Positions 1 to 6,474 of a stretch of DNA of 7,268 nucleotides are shown here, piece by piece; the stretch's first letter is position 1; the number at the start of each line of letters is the position of its first letter. Source of the DNA: CALAZP01 sp041164265 (lineage in GTDB: Bacteria > Bacteroidota > Bacteroidia > Chitinophagales > Saprospiraceae). Below the pieces are notes generated by a model, which was given only the letters and a program-made list of their open reading frames with translations, had not been told where the DNA came from and did no database searches. The stretch covers positions 1-7,268 of the forward strand of contig JBEAPR010000021.1 in the NCBI GenBank assembly GCA_041164265.1. Reading direction: 5' to 3'. Position numbers and translations under genes: made by a program.

Positions 1-2952
1 AAAGTTACCTCCGGTAAAATAAGTATCTCCTCTACTAGCTAATCTTGGATGGACATCACTAGGATTGTCAATAGACCACCTGTTGTCATGACTCCACTTT
101 AAGAAGTTTCCGATATCTCCAGATTCCGTAGCGATTCTTAAAGAAGCGCCAGTCGCTCCTTGTAGTAGAACATTAAGATCGAAATTCTTGTATTGCATAC
201 TCAAATTAGCTCCAAAATTAAAGGTCGGTGTTCCATTGTCATCAATTCTCACCATATCGTCTGCATTAATCACCCCATCGTTGTTGACGTCCTTAAACTT
301 CATATCTCCTGGAATCAAATTAGAAGTTACTCCGCTGTAATCAACATTGTTGGCTTCAATAGCTGCTTGATCTCTAAACACGCCGTCATATTCATAAACC
401 AAATATCCACCAATTGGTTTTCCTTCCATTAACTGATATTCAGGAGCTCCAGGTACTTCGTCCATAAATACAACTCTATTTTTGGCGTATCCGCCGTTTA
501 CCCCTGCTCTGAATTTCAATGCACTACTGGCTTTACTGTTATATCCTAAGCTGAATTCAAAACCCTCATTATCTACTTTACCAGCATTTACCGGAGGTAA
601 TAAACTGTTAATACCGGAAGAAGCCGGAGTAGATCCAGTTTTCTGAATCAATATATTATCCCTTTTATTAAGGAAGTATTCAAAGGTGAAATCAATTCTA
701 TTGTTGAACAATGTACCATCCATTCCTAAGTTTAAGTTATTGGCACGTTCCCATGTGAAACTAGGGTTAGCCAATACAGTTTCCCGCAAGGTAGTTACTA
801 CTACACTGTTAATAGGATACTCGCCAAATCCATAAGTAGATAAATAGGCATATTCCTGTAATCTTCCATTGTAGTACACCTGGTCATTACCCATCTGACC
901 ATAAGAACCTCTTAATTTCAAATAATCGATACCAGGTACATTGAAAAATTCTTCATTAGAGATGTTCCATCCTAATAAAACTCCGGGGAAGAATCCGAAA
1001 CGATCAGATTCTGGAAAAATATAGGAACCGTCATATCTCCAGATAAATTCCGCTAAATATTTTTCTTTGTAATTGTACTGAGCTCTACCATAGTATCCCA
1101 ATCTAGCTCTTTCATAACCACTACCTCCAGTGTTCTGCTGTAGGGATCCTCCGGCAAATAATTGGTCGACAGCAGCAGAAATATAATTTCTTCTGAAAGC
1201 AAAAAATCCTTCACCGGTAAAGGTTTCCCGAGTTACCCCAGCTAATAAATTAACGGAGTGGACATCGTTGAAGGTTTTTTCGTAACTCAATAAAGCAGTT
1301 AAGTTGGTATTCAAAGTTGAATTATTAGATTGCGACAACCTAGGGTCGGAGAAGTTTGATCTTCTAGCACCAACTAATAAAGGAGTTACCCCATCTGGTT
1401 CATAAGAGAGTCTATCCCAATAGTATAACGTCCAAGGCGTCTGCCATACTTTATTGGAAGAAGAACTATGGTCAACAGATGCAAATAGAGATAATTTCAA
1501 TCCGTCAATCCAAGGGTTAGTAATATCAATATTACCATTGGCCTGAACATAGTCAGCCGGATTTTTGGTGTACCCTGTTGCATTAGTAGTAATTACGTAT
1601 GGGTTTTGTCCGTTTTCAATATCAGGACCTGGAAGTCCGTTAGGCCAAACTTCAGGCTCAGTAGGTCTACCTCTCATTAACATTCTAAAAATAGCTCCGG
1701 CAGATTCTGTCGGGAAGTTTCTATCTTCTCTTCGAGCCATCATTCCAACAGACGTACTGATATAGTCAGATACTTTAGCATCTAAATTAAGTCTAAAGTT
1801 ATACTGCTTGTAATAGGTTGCTGAGTTTTTGTAATAGGCATCTTGATCTACAAAACCTAATGAGGCTAAATACTTCACATTTTCTGTACCTCCGTTTATT
1901 TGTAGGTTGTGACGCTTTTGTGGCGACCATGTTTTGAAGGCATCTCCAAACCAGTCAGTGTCAGGATAACCCCAGGGGTCAGATCCGTCTCCATGTCTTC
2001 TAACTGCTTCAGGGCTATAGTTTGCATTCAAAGTACTTACACCTGGTGTAGGTGAATCATAAGATCCTGTAGTTTGAATACTTTGCCAAGCAGAACCCCA
2101 TTCATCCACAGGAATAGTCTTATAGATAGGTAACTCGTTCATTATGTTCGCATACTCTACTGCATTGGACATTTGAGGAACGCGCGTGGGCTGAGACCAT
2201 CCTTGATTCAAATCATAAGTAATAGTAGGCTTACCACTAGTACCTCTTTTGGTGGTAATCAATATCGCCCCGTTAGCTGCTCTAGCTCCATAAATAGCCG
2301 CAGAAGCGTCTTTCAAAACAGAAATAGATTCGATATCCTGTGGAGATAATCTACCTAATCCACCTTGACGATCTGGAACGCCATCAATAACAATCAACGG
2401 GCTGCTATTTCCGAGGGTATTTGTTCCTCGAATCCTGATAAGCGCACCATCATAACCAGGTTCTGCACTCGGTTGGATTACAACCAGACCTGGTAATCTA
2501 CCCGCCAAAGAGTTAGACATATCAACGGCAGGAGAGGCAACCAGTTCCGGTCCCTTTACAGCAACTACCGCACCTGTTACGGTAACCTTTTTTTGTACAC
2601 CGTAGGCCACAACTACGACCTCATCTAAGGCAACACCCTCTTCTAAGGTTACGTTAATGACACTTTGACCTTCTAAAGCGACTACTTTCTCACTGAAACC
2701 AGTATAAGAAAATACCAAGGCTGTGGAACCTTCAGGAACACTTAATTCGTAGTTACCATCAAAATCTGAAACGGTACCTACTCCAGTCCCTTGAACGATT
2801 ACAGATGCACCAATCAGAGCTTCACCCTCTGCATCAGTTATGGTACCTGTTACCGTTGATTGAGCCAATAGACTCATTTGTACAAACAACACCAAAAGTC
2901 CAGAAAGAATGATCTTTCCCCCTTTCATAAAATGTTCATGTAGTTTCTCCAT
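1..2952 (-). CDS. SusC/RagA-family TonB-dependent outer-membrane receptor (3' end beyond window)
   Basis: This gene encodes an outer-membrane active-transport barrel that, with a SusD-like lipoprotein, imports oligosaccharides, peptides or similar nutrients using TonB energy. The substrate cannot be told from sequence. The minus-strand frame is open from ATG at 2952 to position 1, giving 984 visible residues. Family members are usually about 1,000-1,100 residues, so a short C-terminal part is missing. In order: a signal peptide (basic start, hydrophobic core about 14-29, probable cleavage after SLLA, residue 30); a carboxypeptidase-regulatory-like beta domain (about 32-105); a TonB box LDEVVVVAYG (109-118); a plug domain (about 125-236) with the SusC hallmarks IRIRGTNTL, PLIVIDGVP, SVLKDASAAIYGARAANG and ITTKRG; then the beta barrel. 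Near the visible end, residues 888-899 form a DxNNDGxI loop typical of the family. An in-frame ATG at 2928 (residue 9) is an alternative start giving a more compact signal peptide. No lipobox cysteine is seen. A susD partner would be expected downstream, outside the window. Confidence 0.95.
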   Translation of the reverse strand, partial: MEKLHEHFMKGGKIILSGLLVLFVQMSLLAQSTVTGTITDAEGEALIGASVIVQGTGVGTVSDFDGNYELSVPEGSTALVFSYTGFSEKVVALEGQSVINVTLEEGVALDEVVVVAYGVQKKVTVTGAVVAVKGPELVASPAVDMSNSLAGRLPGLVVIQPSAEPGYDGALIRIRGTNTLGNSSPLIVIDGVPDRQGGLGRLSPQDIESISVLKDASAAIYGARAANGAILITTKRGTSGKPTITYDLNQGWSQPTRVPQMSNAVEYANIMNELPIYKTIPVDEWGSAWQSIQTTGSYDSPTPGVSTLNANYSPEAVRRHGDGSDPWGYPDTDWFGDAFKTWSPQKRHNLQINGGTENVKYLASLGFVDQDAYYKNSATYYKQYNFRLNLDAKVSDYISTSVGMMARREDRNFPTESAGAIFRMLMRGRPTEPEVWPNGLPGPDIENGQNPYVITTNATGYTKNPADYVQANGNIDITNPWIDGLKLSLFASVDHSSSSNKVWQTPWTLYYWDRLSYEPDGVTPLLVGARRSNFSDPRLSQSNNSTLNTNLTALLSYEKTFNDVHSVNLLAGVTRETFTGEGFFAFRRNYISAAVDQLFAGGSLQQNTGGSGYERARLGYYGRAQYNYKEKYLAEFIWRYDGSYIFPESDRFGFFPGVLLGWNISNEEFFNVPGIDYLKLRGSYGQMGNDQVYYNGRLQEYAYLSTYGFGEYPINSVVVTTLRETVLANPSFTWERANNLNLGMDGTLFNNRIDFTFEYFLNKRDNILIQKTGSTPASSGINSLLPPVNAGKVDNEGFEFSLGYNSKASSALKFRAGVNGGYAKNRVVFMDEVPGAPEYQLMEGKPIGGYLVYEYDGVFRDQAAIEANNVDYSGVTSNLIPGDMKFKDVNNDGVINADDMVRIDDNGTPTFNFGANLSMQYKNFDLNVLLQGATGASLRIATESGDIGNFLKWSHDNRWSIDNPSDVHPRLASRGDTYFTGGNF

Positions 2953-3033
2953 AATGAAATAAAGTTGGTTGGTTTATAAATAATTGACAATTTATTCCGT
3001 TCTACTTAATATAACGAAACAAAATTTGATTTG

Positions 3034-3053
3034 TCGGTCTTAAAATTAACCGA
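3034..3053. repeat. Dyad symmetry TCGGT-N10-ACCGA, candidate operator
   Basis: Two 5-bp arms, TCGGT (3034-3038) and ACCGA (3049-3053), are exact reverse complements around a 10-bp AT-rich spacer. The arms are the most GC-rich part of an otherwise AT-rich intergenic gap, and the site sits between the two divergent starts. Its size suits a dimeric helix-turn-helix regulator. Five-base arms can occur by chance, so the regulatory role is only an inference. Confidence 0.2.
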
Positions 3054-3075
3054 TTATTGTATTTTTTACAATAAT
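3053..3075. repeat. Perfect 9-bp inverted repeat ATTATTGTA / TACAATAAT with 5-nt loop
   Basis: The left arm at 3053-3061 and right arm at 3067-3075 are exact reverse complements separated by TTTTT. If transcribed on the plus strand, a G-U and a C-G pair (3052/3076 and 3051/3077) would extend the stem to 11 pairs. It lies about 40 bp before the gldA-like start. It is very AT-rich and is not followed by a T-tract, and with both genes running away from it a terminator role is unlikely. It could be a protein-binding palindrome, or a chance product of AT-rich DNA. Confidence 0.4.
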
Positions 3076-3116
3076 TGAATAAGTATTTTTCAAAGAACTA
3101 AAATATTTGGTGGTAG

Positions 3117-4019
3117 ATGTCAGTTGTAGTCAAAGATTTGGTCAAGCATTATGGAGATACTAAAGCACTCAATGGATTGTGTTTCGAAGCGGAAAAAAGC
3201 ACTATTACTGGGTTTTTAGGCCCTAATGGCGCAGGTAAAACCACCACAATGAAAATCATTAGTGGTTATCTTACTGCGGATAGTGGAGTGGTAACGATTA
3301 ATGGTATAAGCCTTTCTGAAGACCCTATATATGGTAGAAAAAAAATTGGTTACCTGCCGGAAAATAATCCCTTATATCCTTCCCTATATGTCCCAGAATA
3401 TTTAAAATCTATGGGAAAACCCTATAATATCCCCCAACTAGATAAAAGAGTTCAATTACTTATGGAGCGTGTAGGATTGTCTGATCACCAACATAAAAAA
3501 ATTGGAGCTCTTTCCAAAGGGCTCAAACAAAGGGTAGGATTAGCTAGAACTTTATTACATGACCCAGAAGTGCTAATATTGGATGAACCTACTACGGGCC
3601 TTGATCCTAATCAACTAGTAGAAATCCGAAGCTTAATTGCCGAATTAGGTAAGGAGAAAACCATTATTTTTTCTACCCACATCATGCAGGAAATTCAAGC
3701 CATTTGTCAAAAAGCTGTAATCATTTCTCAAGGTAAAGTGGCAGCTAATGTAAATGTAAAGGAAATTGATATTCAGAACAGCCTCAAACAATTTGAGTTT
3801 GAGTTTGCCAACCCCATTTCTGTTGAGTCATTTAAGGACTTGCCTGAAATTGTTGAAATTGAATTTGTCACTGAATATAAAGTTAGAATTGGTACTCCAA
3901 ATGAGCGTGCTGCGAAAATGGCCTTATTTAATGTAGCTGCTCATCTTAAAAACCCCCTTATGAATATTAATACTTTACAGACCAATATGGAGGAGATTTT
4001 TCATAAATTAACCCAATAA
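3117..4019 (+). CDS. gldA: GldA-like ABC transporter ATP-binding protein
   Basis: This is a cytoplasmic ATPase subunit of 300 residues that would dimerise and power the GldF-like permease encoded 6 nt downstream. All nucleotide-binding motifs are present: Walker A GPNGAGKT (35-42), Q-loop region IGYLPENNPLYP (77-88) with Glu82 where many ABC proteins have Gln, signature LSKGLKQRV (132-140) in place of LSGGQ, Walker B VLILDEP (152-158), D-loop GLDP (161-164) and switch histidine His188 in STH. The region after about residue 215 is a C-terminal extension without recognisable motifs, as is usual in the ABC-2 exporter group. The ATG at 3117 is chosen because MSVVVKDLVKHYG begins where the family's first beta strand begins. 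The Glu Q-loop and LSKG signature are common in this group, so the protein is probably active. The GldA name rests on the family pattern plus the adjacent GldF and GldG genes. A generic ABC-2 ATPase would look similar alone. Confidence 0.9.
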   Translation: MSVVVKDLVKHYGDTKALNGLCFEAEKSTITGFLGPNGAGKTTTMKIISGYLTADSGVVTINGISLSEDPIYGRKKIGYLPENNPLYPSLYVPEYLKSMGKPYNIPQLDKRVQLLMERVGLSDHQHKKIGALSKGLKQRVGLARTLLHDPEVLILDEPTTGLDPNQLVEIRSLIAELGKEKTIIFSTHIMQEIQAICQKAVIISQGKVAANVNVKEIDIQNSLKQFEFEFANPISVESFKDLPEIVEIEFVTEYKVRIGTPNERAAKMALFNVAAHLKNPLMNINTLQTNMEEIFHKLTQ

Positions 4020-4025
4020 GGAGTA

Positions 4026-4757
4026 ATGATAAGTATCTTCGAAAGAGAATTTAAACATTTTTTTGACTCCACCATAGGAATGATGGTGGTTGGTGTATTT
4101 TTGTTAATTACCAGTTTGTTTTTATTTGTTTTCCCCGACTCCTCTATTCTTTTATCACCTTATGTTTCTTTGGATATTTTTTTTGATTTGGCTCCATCCT
4201 TATTTCTATTTCTTATTCCAGCTATAACTATGAGAAGTATTGCCGAAGAACGACAAGACGGTACCCTAGAAGTTTTATTGACTCAACCCATTCGCTCCTT
4301 TGAATTGATTGTAGGTAAGTTATTAGCTAGTTGGACATTAGTCCTATTGGCTCTAATCCCCACTGTAGCTTTTTACATAACATTATATCATTTAGGCGAC
4401 CCTAAAGGAAATATTGATTCTGGCGCTATTTTAGGTTCTTATTTGGGTTTGGTCCTTCTGGCACTTTCTTATTGTTCTATTGGGGTATTTGCCTCCACTA
4501 TTGCGGACAATCAAATTGTAGCCTATATATTTGGTACGCTCTTAGCTTTTTTATTTTTCTATGGCTTTTACTATTTTAGTTTGCTTCCTGTAGTAGTTGG
4601 CCAAATAGACGAGCTCATTCAAATGTTTGGAATGGACTACCACTATAGGTCTATTAGCCGAGGAGTAATAGATTTTCGTGATGTTTGTTATTTTTTTTCT
4701 ATGGTTGCCTTTTTTGTGTTTGCCGCAATTTTAATGGTTGAAAGGAAAAAACAATAA
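4026..4757 (+). CDS. gldF: GldF-like ABC-2-type transporter permease
   Basis: This is an inner-membrane permease of 243 residues forming the transmembrane half of the ABC transporter with the upstream ATPase. Six hydrophobic segments are visible at roughly 17-36, 52-69, 99-120, 135-159, 165-189 and 218-237, the count expected for an ABC-2 subunit. Between segments 2 and 3 lies MRSIAEERQDGTLEVLLTQP (69-88), the conserved cytoplasmic coupling segment of this family. The N-terminal amphipathic stretch, ISIFEREFKHFFDSTIG, is also typical of GldF. The ATG follows the gldA stop by 6 nt. AAGGAG (4018-4023) overlaps that stop but is only 2 nt from the ATG, too close for a standard Shine-Dalgarno site, so translational coupling is likelier. 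The protein ends in a positively charged VERKKQ tail. The substrate is unknown. Confidence 0.9.
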   Translation: MISIFEREFKHFFDSTIGMMVVGVFLLITSLFLFVFPDSSILLSPYVSLDIFFDLAPSLFLFLIPAITMRSIAEERQDGTLEVLLTQPIRSFELIVGKLLASWTLVLLALIPTVAFYITLYHLGDPKGNIDSGAILGSYLGLVLLALSYCSIGVFASTIADNQIVAYIFGTLLAFLFFYGFYYFSLLPVVVGQIDELIQMFGMDYHYRSISRGVIDFRDVCYFFSMVAFFVFAAILMVERKKQ

Positions 4758-4785
4758 GATTTTTAAGTATTCCAATCTTAACTGC

Positions 4786-6474
4786 ATGAAAAAATCTATT
4801 CAAATAATACTGCTGACTGCTATTTTACTCCTAATGAATGGGGCAATCAGTTCCGTGTATTGGATAGTGGATTTGACAGAAGAAAAGAGGTTTACTTTAA
4901 CTCAAGAAACCATTAATATTCTGGAAGAAATAGAAGAAGTTGTTTATGTAGAAGTTTTACTAGAAGGTTCTTTTCCCGCAGGGTTTAAAAAACTTCAAAG
5001 GGCTACTCAAGAATTATTACAGAGCTTCAATGCAGTGAATCGATTAATTGAATATAAATTTACTGACCCTAATTTAGGGAGTCTTGAGGAGGTAAATCTT
5101 AACAGAAAAATTTTGGCAGAGGAAGGTATCCAACCAACCAATTTAATCGTAAAAGATAGAGAAGGAAGGTCAGAAAAACTTACTTATCCCTTTGCTAAGA
5201 TCTATTATAAAGGAAGGGTTTCAGTGGTTAATCTATTGGACAATAAGATTCCCGGAATGCCTCAAGAAATAGTTCTGAATAATTCAGCCAGCTTATTGGA
5301 GTATAAGTTTATCAATGCAATATCTAAATTAGAATTTTCCAACAAAAGACCTATTTTATTAACTGCAGGTCATGGGGAACCCGGGGTTACATTGACTGCG
5401 GACATAGAAAAGACACTTCGAAATGATTACAATACAGGGCGTATTAATTTAGATAGTATCCCAGTTATTCCACAAGAAGTGGAATTATTGATGATCATCA
5501 AACCCACTGAAAAATTTTCTGAGAAGGATAAATTCAAAATAGATCAATACATCATGGGTGGAGGGAAAGTATTATGGATGATTGACTTGTTAGGGGTCAG
5601 TTTGGATAGCATGCGCTCCCAGCAGGATTTTTACCCACTTCCCTATAATTTAGATTTAGATGATTTATGGTTTAGGTATGGAATAAGAATGCAACCCAAT
5701 CTGGTTTTGGATTTGCAAAGTACTTCAATACCCTTAGCGGTTGGATTTTTAGGTAATGCACCTCAATTTGAATACTTTAAGTATCCCTATCATTTGGTTT
5801 CTGTTCCCAGAACTGACCATGCTATTGTAAAGAGTTTAGGACCCATCAACTTTAAATATGCCGCTACAATAGATACCAGTATAAAAACCAAAACCCCAAT
5901 TGAAAAAACGGTTCTTTTGACCTCTTCCAATAAGTCCATGGTTCAGTATCCTCCTTTGGCAATGAATTTTGATTTTTTAAGGTACGAACCCGATCCTTCA
6001 AGATTTGATAAAGGAGCCCAATCTCTTGCGGTTTTATATGAAGGAGTTTTCCCCTCCTTATATGAAAATAGGGTTTCTCCGGATATGTTATCAGGATTGG
6101 AAAGTTTGGGCTTGCCCTTTCTTAAGCAAAGTGTTCCTAATAAAATGATGGTAATAAGCGATGGAGATATGGGAATAAATTCTTTCGATCCAAGGGATAA
6201 TACCGTTGGAGAACTTGGATATAATGAATATGAAAGATATTTATTTTCTAATAAAGACTTCTTACTCAATGCTATCAATTATTTGATAGATGACAATGGA
6301 ATTATTGCTGCAAAAGGCAAAGAAATCAAATTAAGGCTTCTGAATCAAGCTAAAGCAGCTGAAGAAGCCTTATTTTGGCAGTTATTAAATATCCTGTGTC
6401 CGATTGGTTTGATGTTCAGCCTTTTCGGTGTACACCGATGGATTAGAAGACGTAAGTATGCTAAATATGGATAA
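4786..6474 (+). CDS. gldG: GldG-like ABC transporter auxiliary protein (GIFT-domain type)
   Basis: This is a 562-residue membrane-anchored partner of the GldA/GldF transporter. It has one N-terminal transmembrane segment (about 5-28), a large domain predicted to be periplasmic, one C-terminal transmembrane segment (about 530-550) and a basic cytoplasmic tail (RWIRRRKYAKYG). Family marks include DLTEEKRFTLT (29-39) just after the first helix, LLEGSFPAGFKKL (58-70), LLTAGHGEPG (191-200), QYIMGGGKVLWMID (254-267), VISDGDMG (456-463) and FLLNAINYLIDD (492-503). The stretch of about 185-310 corresponds to the GIFT domain that GldG shares with eukaryotic IFT52. I start at ATG 4786 because MKKSIQIILL puts the basic residues directly before the membrane helix and the length then matches the family. 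A TTG at 4738 in the same frame would add 16 residues and overlap gldF, and it is less likely. No catalytic activity is known; in F. johnsoniae the protein is linked to gliding. Confidence 0.9.
   Translation: MKKSIQIILLTAILLLMNGAISSVYWIVDLTEEKRFTLTQETINILEEIEEVVYVEVLLEGSFPAGFKKLQRATQELLQSFNAVNRLIEYKFTDPNLGSLEEVNLNRKILAEEGIQPTNLIVKDREGRSEKLTYPFAKIYYKGRVSVVNLLDNKIPGMPQEIVLNNSASLLEYKFINAISKLEFSNKRPILLTAGHGEPGVTLTADIEKTLRNDYNTGRINLDSIPVIPQEVELLMIIKPTEKFSEKDKFKIDQYIMGGGKVLWMIDLLGVSLDSMRSQQDFYPLPYNLDLDDLWFRYGIRMQPNLVLDLQSTSIPLAVGFLGNAPQFEYFKYPYHLVSVPRTDHAIVKSLGPINFKYAATIDTSIKTKTPIEKTVLLTSSNKSMVQYPPLAMNFDFLRYEPDPSRFDKGAQSLAVLYEGVFPSLYENRVSPDMLSGLESLGLPFLKQSVPNKMMVISDGDMGINSFDPRDNTVGELGYNEYERYLFSNKDFLLNAINYLIDDNGIIAAKGKEIKLRLLNQAKAAEEALFWQLLNILCPIGLMFSLFGVHRWIRRRKYAKYG

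Larger units (their letters stand above)
2953..3116. promoter_or_regulatory. Divergent intergenic region with promoters for the SusC-like gene and the gld cluster
   Basis: This 164-bp AT-rich gap lies between two genes transcribed away from each other, so it should hold both promoters. On the plus strand AATATTTG (3102-3109) matches the Bacteroidota -7 consensus TAnnTTTG at all but the first base, with TTG at 3075-3077, 24 nt upstream. It would give a nearly leaderless gldA transcript. On the minus strand AAATTTTG (3020-3027 on the plus strand) is a similar one-mismatch match, but no good upstream TTG was seen. Both assignments are weak. The gap also carries three dyads: AATTG-A-CAATT (2982-2992), TCGGT-N10-ACCGA (3034-3053) and a 9-bp perfect inverted repeat (3053-3075). 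The existence of promoters here is inferred from gene orientation. Their exact positions are not established. Confidence 0.45.

Noticed and set aside
193..432. Plus-strand open frame of 79 codons
   Set aside because: It lies antisense inside the SusC-like gene, whose frame gives clear family motifs. The peptide has no recognisable domain.
1565..1765. Plus-strand open frame of 66 codons
   Set aside because: It is antisense to the receptor's barrel-coding region and has no family features.
3051..3077. Intergenic hairpin as a transcription terminator
   Set aside because: The flanking genes run away from it, the stem is almost all A-T, and no T-tract follows the 3' arm.
4018..4023. AAGGAG as a Shine-Dalgarno site for the GldF-like gene
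   Set aside because: Only 2 nt separate it from the ATG, and Bacteroidota rarely rely on such sites. It also overlaps the preceding stop codon.
4738..4785. Upstream TTG start extending the GldG-like protein by 16 residues
   Set aside because: It would overlap gldF by 20 nt and put a polar, lysine-rich stretch before the membrane helix. The ATG at 4786 gives the usual family N-terminus.
5943..6278. Minus-strand open frame of 111 codons
   Set aside because: It is antisense to the GldG-like gene, which has conserved motifs (VISDGDMG and others) across the same bases.
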